A stretch of DNA of 64,000 bases from CAVYGM01 sp963768025. Its GTDB lineage: Bacteria; Bacteroidota; Bacteroidia; Cytophagales; Spirosomataceae. The stretch's first letter is position 1; the number at the start of each line of letters is the position of its first letter. The position numbers and the translations under genes are program-made. This document shows positions 56,561 through 64,000 of the stretch, one piece after another. The notes beneath the pieces are model-generated. The model was not told the origin of the DNA. It saw nothing but the letters and a program-made list of their open reading frames with translations, and made no database searches. The DNA is taken from the NCBI GenBank assembly GCA_963768025.1, contig CAVYGM010000026.1, positions 62,001-126,000 of the forward strand, read 5' to 3'.

Positions 56561-56941
56561 CTAAATGATCCGTCTAAAAAGACTCTTTTTCCCGGCGAGC
56601 TGGTTGAGTTTCTCTACTTGCGCATCCGTAAGAACCGACAATAAGGCCTCGGCTTTTTGCTTTTGCAGTGTTCGCTTCTTCCCAATTTTCAATCCTTTCT
56701 CTTCCGCCAACTTTTCTTCTTTCTTGGTGAATTTCTTTTCGATTTTTGCAATTTTTCGCTGCTGCCGACGACTTAAATCCAGTTGTTCGGAGTATTGGGC
56801 CAAATGCTTTTCCAATTGGCGTTCGTTGAACTCTACTTTAATTTCATCTTCATCCGTCTGCCGCGATTGGGCCCGGGATGGGGTAAAAAGGCCTGAAAGA
56901 AGGGCCAAAGAGAAGAGCCAGGGGAACAGGTGTTTTTTCAT
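56561..56941 (-). CDS. Small secreted helical protein, Spy/CpxP-like
   Basis: 126 residues from ATG 56941 (the frame opens further to 57016 without a signal). The signal peptide KKHLFPWLFSLALLSGLFTPSRA is followed by a very charged helical protein with Arg/Lys- and Glu-rich segments (QLDLSRRQQRKIAKIEKKFTKKEEK) and an LTDAQVEKLNQL near the end. That last motif resembles the LTxxQ element of Spy/CpxP periplasmic chaperones, but the similarity is only by pattern. Convergent with the tolC-type gene. Confidence 0.65.
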   Translation of the reverse strand: MKKHLFPWLFSLALLSGLFTPSRAQSRQTDEDEIKVEFNERQLEKHLAQYSEQLDLSRRQQRKIAKIEKKFTKKEEKLAEEKGLKIGKKRTLQKQKAEALLSVLTDAQVEKLNQLAGKKSLFRRII

Positions 56942-57027
56942 GGCAGGTTTTTTTTGATCAATTAAATTTGAACCATAACGAACAAAACGTCGTTTCGGTA
57001 TTTCTAAAAAGCGCATAAAACCAGCCT

Positions 57028-57786
57028 ATGTCTCGAAATCGTGTACTTGATTCTCACGTAGCTCCTTATTCCTTTGTTTGCCTCATTGAGATGTACCGAA
57101 TTACCCACGAAGGAAATCCGGTTTCGTTTGTCAACCGATCCACAGGTTTTCTGATTGCCCCGAATGTACTGCTTACGGCTGGGCATTCGCTGAATGAAAC
57201 CGACTCCCGTATTCAGCGGTTGGAACTGTACCCAAGTCAAAATTCTCAGGTAAAATCCAGCCGTAAATATGTGGTGGAGTATCCGGACTTTGTGATAAAA
57301 AAAGTGCCTGAATACAATAATCCTAACTGCTACGTCAAGGATGACTATGGGGTTATTATCCTAAAAAAAGGAAATCTGCCCGACTGGACCAACGCTCATT
57401 TTGACTGGCAAGAATCTATCTACGCAAATGCGACCCCGAACATTGGCGAGACCATACGAATAGCGGGGTACCCCATTGATAAGCCCGATTTTGAAATGTG
57501 GGAGGAGGCAGGGGGCGTGGTGGAGACTACCAACCACTGCCTGCTTCATCCATTCACCACCACCAAGCGAAACAGCGGTTCGCCGATATGGACAGAAGAA
57601 AATGGGAAACCAAAGGTAGTGGCCATCCACGTATCGGGTAATGCGGCGTCTTGCGGAGCAAAACCCGAAAATCGGCCGTTTGGAAGCTCCGTATTGATCA
57701 CCCCCAAGGTGTTTTCCACCATAGAAACCTGGATTCAGGAAACAAAAGTGCAGGATTCGAATAAAGATTTCCGGCTGGCGCTGTAA
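57028..57786 (+). CDS. Trypsin-like serine protease without signal peptide
   Basis: 252 residues of the S1/S1B (V8-like) fold. The complete triad is visible: His53 in LLTAGHSL, Asp105 or Asp106 in VKDDYGVIIL, and Ser185 in RNSGSPIW. Arg replaces the usual Gly before N-S-G-S-P. There is no signal peptide or anchor, although most relatives are secreted. Either the protein is cytosolic or the signal is lost. The start is the first ATG in frame, 86 bp from the divergent Spy-like gene. Confidence 0.83.
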   Translation: MSRNRVLDSHVAPYSFVCLIEMYRITHEGNPVSFVNRSTGFLIAPNVLLTAGHSLNETDSRIQRLELYPSQNSQVKSSRKYVVEYPDFVIKKVPEYNNPNCYVKDDYGVIILKKGNLPDWTNAHFDWQESIYANATPNIGETIRIAGYPIDKPDFEMWEEAGGVVETTNHCLLHPFTTTKRNSGSPIWTEENGKPKVVAIHVSGNAASCGAKPENRPFGSSVLITPKVFSTIETWIQETKVQDSNKDFRLAL

Positions 57787-57864
57787 TCTGTTACTTTCAC
57801 CAATTGGGACTAGCATGCGTCTCCAATTGCCTGCCAACATTGGCTCACCTTTACTTTATTCCAA

Positions 57865-58269
57865 ATGTATACATCCAATCGCAGGAAATTTATCAAAAGT
57901 GCGGGCGTCGCCATCTCTGCCCCTGCTACTTTGCTGGTTGAGCCGGAGAAGAAGAAGGACTTGTTCGTCCATCATGTGTTTTTTTATCTCAAAAACCCTC
58001 AAAGTGTACAGGACGAGGCAAAACTTTTGGAAGGGCTCGAAAAGCTTTCCAAAGTACCTACCATCCAATTTGTTCACATTGGTCGCCCGGCCTCAACTTC
58101 CCGGGATGTCATCGAAAAAGGATACGCTGTTTCCTGGTTGTGTTTTTTCAAAAATCTGATTGAGGAGGAAATTTACCAAACCGACCCTATCCATCTAAAA
58201 TTCATCGAAGATTATTCGCACTTGTGGGAGAAAGTGGTGGTGTATGATGCCGTTGGTAAAAAAAGGTAG
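57865..58269 (+). CDS. Dabb-domain protein with Tat-type signal
   Basis: 134 residues. The start NRRKFIKSAGVAISAPATLL looks like a Tat signal (R-R-K-F-I), implying folded export. The mature part is the stress-responsive alpha/beta barrel domain: FVHHVFFYLKNPQSVQDEAKLLEGLEKL, VSWLCFFKN, HLKFIEDYSHLWEKVVVYD. Dabb domains form small dimeric ferredoxin-like barrels; the function is not known. A strong shared terminator follows. Confidence 0.83.
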   Translation: MYTSNRRKFIKSAGVAISAPATLLVEPEKKKDLFVHHVFFYLKNPQSVQDEAKLLEGLEKLSKVPTIQFVHIGRPASTSRDVIEKGYAVSWLCFFKNLIEEEIYQTDPIHLKFIEDYSHLWEKVVVYDAVGKKR

Positions 58270-58294
58270 GGAAGGATGTTACTCCTTTGCAACC

Positions 58295-58338
58295 AAAAAG
58301 CCGGAAAAGTGTCCAATTGGATACGTTTCCGGCTTTTT
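58295..58338. terminator. Bidirectional terminator between Dabb and M48 genes
   Basis: A perfect 13-bp stem (58295-58307 with 58326-58338) with A5 and T5 arms; the 18-nt interior can pair further around AATT. Confidence 0.88.
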
Positions 58339-58357
58339 GTATTTCTATATCAAATTA

Positions 58358-59123
58358 CTACCTGGTCAAACCATCCTTTTTGGCGCGGGCACGAATCCTC
58401 GCTGCCCGGTTCTTGCTATCCGGGTGGGTGGACAAAAACTGGGGTACGCCGGCTCCACCGCCCGCTTTCGCGAGTTTCTCAAATGAAGTAGCCAAGGCCA
58501 TCACACTTTTTCCATTGCGTTTCAAAAAAGCATAACTATAATCATCGGCCTCGGTTTCCTGCTGACGGCTAAAAGACGCACCTACCAGGTAATCGGCCAG
58601 GCCTCCGATCTGGGAACGGGAAAGTTCACCGAGAGTTCCACTTTGCGAGGCCACCGCATTCCTCAACGCTGAACGTTGCAGGGCACCTTTCATGGCGTCA
58701 TGGGAGTCCTTATTAACCACATGGCCGATCTCGTGGCCTATAATGGCCAGAATTTCGCTGTCACTCATGATGTCCATAAGTCCTTTAAACACCCGCACAC
58801 TACCATCGGCGGTAGCGAACGCATTCACATCAGGAACCAGGTACACCTTATAGTTCAGCGGGATACCGCTGACGGTGCGGTACCGGCCCACGATTCGATT
58901 GAGGCGTTTTGTGTAAGGATCGTTGGCCCCGGCTACCGGATTTTTCGAATCCATTTCCTTCACAGCCTCCTTAGTATAGGCGGCTACCTGGGCATTGGTG
59001 AGCGTAAGGGAAGTTATGGCATCAATACCCGCTTGCATCAAATTTGGGTTAACTTAGAGCTTGGGCCGCGGGCAGGATCAAGAGGCTCAGAGCCAGGCTA
59101 TATACGATTGCTATCTTTTTCAT
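58358..59123 (-). CDS. M48-family metallopeptidase (N-terminus frameshifted)
   Basis: The intact part (58358-59041) has the zinc site IIGHEIGHVV with HExxH, and the third ligand Glu in QQETEADDYSYAFL; THPDSKNRAARI follows. This is the Loi/BepA-like periplasmic group. The signal peptide (SLALSLLILPAAQA) lies upstream in another frame. Two missing bases explain it, one between 59101 and 59118 (possibly the A5 run) and one near 59052. From ATG 59123 this gives about 255 residues. Convergent with the Dabb gene. Confidence 0.8.
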
Positions 59124-59357
59124 AATTTAAGTGTTTCGTTTATGAAAACAGGACATTACCAAGTCCTGCCGTACGGTAGTTTGATACCATTACGCTCTAA
59201 AAGTTTAATGCCAGCTGGTTTTTAGCTGACTCCTTGACGTGATTAGTGGAAAATAGTGCCACAAATAATGCGATTCAGAACAACAGCCTATTGCCCAAAT
59301 AGTGGTATTTTTCCTGTAAATTTACCTACTGTGCCTGCGTAATCAGTCTTGAAAATT

Positions 59358-59810
59358 ATGAACCTATTTGATGAGTTAACCCAAACCCGGCAGCAAACCC
59401 TGGAAGCCTTTGAACTGCCCGAACAGGTACTGATGTATACCTACGCCCCTGGGAAGTGGACTATCCGGCAGTTGCTGAACCATATTGCCGATGCCGAAAC
59501 CGTGCTATACGACCGTATTCGACGGGCCATTGCGGAACCCCGGCAGGTACTTTGGGCTTTTGATCAGGACCGATGGAACGAACAACTCGGTTATTCCACA
59601 TTTCCGCTGGAAATCAATCGGGCTATTTATGCCTCAGTCCGGGAAGGGGTCATCCATTTGGCCAAAACACATTACGCCACGGGAGCCGACAAGACATTTG
59701 TGCACAGCGAAACCGGGGTTCGGTCTTTGAAAGATGAATTTGAGAAAATAGCCTGGCACAATGCCCACCACCTGGATCAAATTGCAAGAGCGCTCGAAGG
59801 AAAAGTTTGA
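59358..59810 (+). CDS. DinB-family protein
   Basis: 150 residues from ATG 59358; a TTG nine bases earlier is in frame. Four-helix DinB/DUF664 fold with the metal-binding His residues in RQLLNHIADAE and in AWHNAHHLDQIARAL. DinB proteins bind a divalent metal; many act as thiol transferases or have no known role. The gene stands alone, with 234 bp of AT-rich DNA upstream and no clear promoter. Confidence 0.87.
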   Translation: MNLFDELTQTRQQTLEAFELPEQVLMYTYAPGKWTIRQLLNHIADAETVLYDRIRRAIAEPRQVLWAFDQDRWNEQLGYSTFPLEINRAIYASVREGVIHLAKTHYATGADKTFVHSETGVRSLKDEFEKIAWHNAHHLDQIARALEGKV

Positions 59811-59959
59811 GTGTATAGGGGCTGATTTCCTCTTTTTTTCATTGGATAGATTAAAATCAGAATTTTTTTTCCTTTCACTAGGTACCACCTGTCCATCCAA
59901 TCAGGACATCCGGTTCAGGTTCTCAAAAAGAAACATTTCCTTATTGACCAGTTTGAGTT

Positions 59960-60427
59960 ATGGAAAAAGACATCAGCTTACACGTTAATGGCAAAAAGCA
60001 AACGGTGCGGACTGACCCCGCCACCCCGCTGCTGTATGTACTCCGAAACCAACTGGAACTGAATGGACCTAAATATGGCTGCGGTATTGAAGTTTGTGGA
60101 GCCTGCATGGTGCTTATGGATGGGGTAGCTACCCCCAGCTGTCGGGTGCCGGTGGAGTCCATGGAAGGTAGGAAAATAATCACGCTTGAAGGACTGACCA
60201 AGGCAGACGGTAGCCTACATCCTGTACAGCGTGCGTTTGTGAAAGAGCAGGCCGCTCAGTGCGGGTACTGCCTCAATGGCATGGTGATGGCATCGGTGGC
60301 CTTGCTCACCGAAAACAAGAAGCCTGATGAAGCGGCCATTCGGGTAGGGCTGGATCGAAACCTATGCCGCTGTGGCACCCAGGCCCGCATCATCAAGGCT
60401 GTCCAAACCGCCGCTAAGGAGTCCTAA
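59960..60427 (+). CDS. (2Fe-2S) subunit of a molybdenum hydroxylase
   Basis: 155 residues of the XdhA/CoxS/IorA type. The ferredoxin-like cluster is bound by Cys41, Cys46, Cys49 and Cys61 (YGCGIEVCGACMVLMDG). The second, all-helical cluster domain uses Cys101, Cys104, Cys136 and Cys138 (QCGYCLNGMVM, LCRCGTQARI). It passes electrons from the molybdopterin subunit encoded 26 bp downstream. No FAD subunit is present, as in isoquinoline 1-oxidoreductase-type enzymes. Confidence 0.92.
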   Translation: MEKDISLHVNGKKQTVRTDPATPLLYVLRNQLELNGPKYGCGIEVCGACMVLMDGVATPSCRVPVESMEGRKIITLEGLTKADGSLHPVQRAFVKEQAAQCGYCLNGMVMASVALLTENKKPDEAAIRVGLDRNLCRCGTQARIIKAVQTAAKES

Positions 60428-60453
60428 GATTCACTGCCTTTCAATATCATCCC

Positions 60454-62663
60454 ATGAAATCTTCCACCTTCAACCCCCAACAGTCCCGCCGCAAGTTTAT
60501 CAGTAGCCTGGGCTGCCTTACCATCGGATTTTCACTCGCTCGGCCTAGTTGGGCCAGTCAAGAAAGTACCCTACTGGAAGATACCCTACCGGGTAGTCTG
60601 CGCCGAACACCCCGGGTGGATGCCTGGCTTGAACTTTTGGGCGATGGTCGGGTGCGGGTGTTGTTAGGCAAAATGGAACTGGGGCAGGGAGTCAGAACCG
60701 CCATCGGCATGGTAGCCGCCGAGGAGTTGGACCTGAATCTGGATCAGGTGGAGGTACACCTGGCCGAAACCGGCCGTACCCCCAATGAAGGCTACACCGC
60801 CGGGAGTGGGTCCATGGAAAATAGCGCCATGTCTGTGCGGTATGCGGCGGCATTTGCCCGCCAGAAACTCCTCGACATGGCCGCCAAACACTGGAAGGTT
60901 AGTAGCGGAGATATCCGCATGGCCAACGGAAAACTAACCAAAACGGGCAGTAAAGAAACGCTTACTTTTGCTCAGCTTCTGAACGGAGCCCAAATACAGG
61001 ATGAAGTGAAGCTCCCTGTTCAACTCAAAGCGCCCGGCAACTACCGGTACATCGGCAAAGCCATACCCCGCACCGACATTGAACGCATGGTTCGAGGCGA
61101 GGCCGTCTACGTTCAGGACTTACGCTTGCCCGGTATGGTTCATGCCCGGGTGGTACGTCCTCCCGGCTATGAAGCAAAGCTAGAATCCTTTGAGGTGGCC
61201 AGTTTCAAGGCTCCCGGCCTCTTAAAAGTAGTGCGCGATGGGTCTTTCCTGGCCGTGGTTGCTGCCGATGAGTATCAGGCCATGCAGGCGCAGCAGGCGC
61301 CCGTGACCATGCCCGCTGGGTACAGGGGCCGGTGCTACCCGCCGATCAGGATCTGGATCGCTATATCCGGCAGTTGCCGGCCAAATCGCAAAGCGTAAAA
61401 AACCAGGGCAGTACGGCTGAGCTAGACGTAGCCGGGCCACGAACTATCAAAGCCAGCTATTTTAAGCCCTACCACATGCACGGCTCCATTGGGCCATCTT
61501 GCGCCGTAGCGCTGTATGAGAAAGGTACCTTGCACGTGTGGACCTCCACGCAGGGTATGTACCCGCTGCGGGATGCCATTGCCAAAATGCTCAAAATGGA
61601 CGCAGAAAAAGTACACCTGATAGGGGTACCTGGCTCAGGCTGCTATGGCCACAATGGGGCCGACGATGCCGCTACGGATGCAGCCCTGATAGCGATGGCC
61701 TACCCCGATAAGCCGATTCGGGTGCAGTGGACGCGCGAGGAGGAAAATGCCTGGGAACCCTACGGAAGTGCCATGTGCATGGACGCCGAGGCCCGGCTGG
61801 ATGATTCGGGGAAAATTTCCCATTGGCGCTACGCAGTCTGGTCCGATTCGCACAGCAGCCGTCCGGGAGGCAATCCCAACAATCTGTTGGCAGCGCGGCA
61901 TCTGGCCGAACCCTTTGTGCAGCCGGGCGCAGGATACGGAGGTGGGGGATTCCGCAACTCCGAACCCTACTACACCATCCCGAATTTGAAGATTGATGCC
62001 CACATTTTCGAAGGGCCACTCCGGGTGTCTTCCCTCCGCAGCCTGGGAGCCTACGGCAATATCTTTGCCATCGAGTCCTTTATGGACGAACTAGCGGTGG
62101 TAGCCAAACGCGACCCGCTCCAGTTCCGGTTGGCGCACTCAACCGATGAACGGGCCATTGCCGTCATGACCAAGCTGCAAGCCATGATACATGACGTGAA
62201 GCCGGGTCCTGGGGAAGGAATTGGCGTTGCTTTTTCAAGATATAAAAATACGGCCAGCTACTGTGCCGTTGCGGCGAAAGTAGCCGTGAATAAAGCTTCC
62301 GGCGCGGTGAATGTCCAGCAAATGTGGGCGGTGATTGATGCCGGGGAAACCGTTAATCTGGATGGGTTGATTAATCAAACCGAGGGGGGACTTATTCAAT
62401 CAGCCAGTTGGACACTTAACGAGGAAGTAAAATACGATAAGACCCATATCAGCTCCCGCGATTGGACTTCTTATCCCATCATCCGGTATAGCGAGGTACC
62501 CCTCGTGGAAGTAGCCGTTATTCAGCACTTGGAACTTGATCCGCTCGGAGGCGGAGAGGCCGCGCAAGGTCCTACCTCCGCTGCTATAACCAACGCCATT
62601 TTTCGGGCTTGTGGTAAGCGCATCCGACACCTTCCGGTTCGTGCGGAAGAAGTAGCGGGCTAG
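60454..62663 (+). CDS. Molybdopterin-binding subunit of an IorB-type hydroxylase (one frameshift)
   Basis: About 736 residues after correction. A Tat-type start (SRRKFISSLG) implies export of the folded enzyme. Family sequence: GKMELGQGVRTAIGMVAAEEL, the YTAGSGSMENSAMSVRYAA loop, VPGSGCYGHNGADDAATDA, QWTREEENAWEPYG, and the C-terminal PLGGGEAAQGPTSAAI carrying the catalytic Glu. The frame breaks at 61297-61302, where one base is missing; adding it gives QQAARDHARWVQGPVLPA. The substrate is unknown (aldehydes or N-heterocycles). It pairs with the (2Fe-2S) subunit before it. Confidence 0.9.
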
Positions 62664-62700
62664 CCTGTTTAATTTAATCCTAACCTTCTTCCAATACACA

Positions 62701-63597
62701 ATGTCTATCAAAACCAATCACCTGATGGCGGGCCTTTTCCTGCTACTGTGCCTATGTACCTGCCGCCTTTCTTTTGCCCAAACTCCGGCCCAACCGATTC
62801 GGATTATCATGATTGGGGCGCACCCGGACGACTGTGATTTGAAGGGTGGGGGTACTGCCGCGTTGTTGTCTTCTCTTGGGCATGCGGTAAAGTTTGTGGC
62901 CGTTACCAACGGCGACGCGGGACACCAGTCTATGAAGGGAGCCGCATTGGCAAAACGCCGTCTGGCGGAGGCCAAAGAGGCCGGTAAACGCTTCGGCGTG
63001 ACCTATGATGTACTGGATAATCACGACGGCGAATTACTGCCTACCTTGGATGTAAGGCTACAAATAATCAAAAAAATTAGGGAGTGGGATGCCGATGTGG
63101 TCATTGCCCCCCGGCCAAACGATTACCATCCCGACCACCGCTATACGGGTGTGCTGGTGCAGGATGCAGCCTATATGGTGGCCGTTCCGAACGTAGCTCC
63201 GGAAACACCTAGGCTCAAAAAGAACCCAATTTTTCTGTATTTCCAGGATCATTTTCAGCGTCCCAATCCCTTTCGACCCGACGTGGCCATTGACATAAGC
63301 CCGGTGTTCGGAAAGAAAATCCACGCGCTGGACGCGCATCAATCGCAGGTATATGAATGGTTGCCTTGGATTGGTGGATTTCTCGACAAGGTCCCTACCA
63401 ATAAGGCGGATCAGGAAAAATGGCTGGCAGAAAACCGAACGGTAAAGATCAGCCCGGAGGTACGGACGGCTTTGGAAAAATGGTACGGAAAAGATAAGGC
63501 GGCTCAGGTACAACACGCCGAGGCGTTTGAGGTGTGTGAGTACGGCGCCCGACCTAGTGATGAAGATTTGAAACGACTGTTTCCGATGATGAAATAG
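62701..63597 (+). CDS. PIG-L (LmbE-like) family deacetylase
   Basis: 298 residues with a signal peptide ending SFAQ, so periplasmic. Zinc site: IGAHPDDCDLKGGG near 38-51, and HPDHRYTGVLVQDAAYMV near 140. Relatives remove acetyl groups from N-acetylglucosamine conjugates. In Cytophagales such secreted members are common beside carbohydrate or sialidase genes, but none are near here. 37 bp after the molybdenum hydroxylase, so possibly co-transcribed. Confidence 0.9.
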   Translation: MSIKTNHLMAGLFLLLCLCTCRLSFAQTPAQPIRIIMIGAHPDDCDLKGGGTAALLSSLGHAVKFVAVTNGDAGHQSMKGAALAKRRLAEAKEAGKRFGVTYDVLDNHDGELLPTLDVRLQIIKKIREWDADVVIAPRPNDYHPDHRYTGVLVQDAAYMVAVPNVAPETPRLKKNPIFLYFQDHFQRPNPFRPDVAIDISPVFGKKIHALDAHQSQVYEWLPWIGGFLDKVPTNKADQEKWLAENRTVKISPEVRTALEKWYGKDKAAQVQHAEAFEVCEYGARPSDEDLKRLFPMMK

Positions 63598-63629
63598 GGG
63601 GGCTGAGGATGCCCGGAGAAGTATGATAA

Positions 63630-63660
63630 ACTTCCCGAAAGCAGAAAGCTTTCGGGAAGT
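63630..63660. terminator. Terminator hairpin between convergent PIG-L and metalloprotease genes
   Basis: A perfect 13-bp stem (63630-63642 with 63648-63660) with a 5-nt loop. The T tract is weak on both sides. Confidence 0.7.
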
Positions 63661-63673
63661 CTTGAAAAAGCGA

Positions 63674-64000
63674 TTATTCTTTTGGGTCCAAAATTTTCTC
63701 CACCCGTACCAGGGCATCCTGCAAGTGATACTTCATCATGGTATCTTTTGTAGCGGGAATAGCCTTCTTGATATCGGCCTGAAGCTGGATCAATTCTCCC
63801 CGCACTACCGCCCGGATATCCGACTGGCTGATGCGTACGGGTGCGTAATTTACAAAGCTCCTGGCGCTGGCTGGAACTGCCGCCGGCTCTTTGGTCATGA
63901 GGAAATCCAGGCGATCCAGGTAGGCCCGCTGCAAATTCCGCCGGTAGGTGTCCGCTGTTTGGCTGGTTCGGAGCTCGGTCCAGATACCGCCCCGCAATTC
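63674..64000 (-). CDS. Zinc-dependent metalloprotease, C-terminus (DUF5117/DUF4953 type; runs off right edge)
   Basis: The last 108 residues only. The pattern NLQRAYLDRLDFLMT, then DIRAVVRGELIQLQADIKKAIPATKD, then MKYHLQDALVRVEKILDPKE matches the helical end of the secreted DUF4953 metalloproteases of Bacteroidota. The HExxH zinc site lies beyond the window, so the assignment rests on the C-terminal helices alone. Confidence 0.6.
   Translation of the reverse strand, partial: ELRGGIWTELRTSQTADTYRRNLQRAYLDRLDFLMTKEPAAVPASARSFVNYAPVRISQSDIRAVVRGELIQLQADIKKAIPATKDTMMKYHLQDALVRVEKILDPKE

Noticed and set aside
1..64000. CRISPR arrays, tRNA or rRNA genes, insertion sequences, integrases or attachment sites
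   Set aside because: Intergenic regions were read on both strands and none showed regularly spaced repeats, cloverleaf patterns, transposase motifs or terminal inverted repeats.

Overview
This 64 kb window comes from a Gram-negative Bacteroidota, most likely of the order Cytophagales (Spirosomaceae/Dyadobacter-like; this placement is inference). The grounds are three SusC/SusD outer-membrane pairs, -7 boxes of the TAnnTTTG type instead of -10 TATAAT, few Shine-Dalgarno sites, a KirBac channel, a sufCDS order, and a SAM-I riboswitch ahead of metY-metX. No tRNA, rRNA, CRISPR array, insertion sequence, prophage or integrase was seen. The window reads as ordinary chromosome.
Layout. 1-2.5 kb: sufC-sufD-sufS (minus), running off the left edge. 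2.7-5.2 kb: arginine deiminase plus a CtlX-type citrullinase. 5.4-8.6 kb: a PA2169-type four-helix protein, a GH13/CBM48 branching-type enzyme, a small membrane protein and a coiled-coil lipoprotein. 9-20.2 kb: an AI-2E-family permease, then a signalling island. The island holds two receiver-only regulators, a YtxH/holin-like stress trio, a CHASE3 histidine kinase, and a four-gene run rpoN, NtrC-family activator, PAS kinase, REC-PAS kinase. 20.6-24.9 kb: an AraC regulator divergent from a trans-4-hydroxyproline catabolic operon, with a 21-bp direct repeat in the shared control region. 24.9-30 kb: an ICMT-like methyltransferase and an RND efflux pump with its adaptor. 30.2-44.6 kb: three tandem SusC/SusD transcription units, each with its own hairpin terminator. 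44.7-49.3 kb: a secreted M20 amidohydrolase, then SDR, LD-carboxypeptidase, KirBac channel and DUF721 (minus). 49.5-52.4 kb: SAM-I riboswitch, a 34-codon leader ORF, metY and metX. 52.4-59.1 kb: voltage-gated-type channel, amidohydrolase lipoprotein, TolC, a Spy-like small protein, a signal-less trypsin-like protease, a Dabb protein and an M48 protease. 59.3-64 kb: DinB, a periplasmic molybdenum hydroxylase (two subunits), a PIG-L deacetylase and the C-terminus of a DUF4953-type metalloprotease.
Metabolic theme (inference). Arginine, citrulline and hydroxyproline degradation, an N-acyl/peptide amidohydrolase, peptidases and three TonB-dependent uptake pairs without any glycosidase next to them fit growth on peptides and amino acids better than a classical polysaccharide locus.
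Quality note. Nine otherwise intact-looking genes are split by about twelve single-base indels, several in short homopolymers. Translation resumes in the correct family sequence immediately after each one. I read these mainly as assembly errors and give the reconstructed full-length coordinates. The strongest candidates for new biology are the sigma-54 signalling island, the leader ORF behind the SAM riboswitch, and the repeat-based control region of the hydroxyproline operon.
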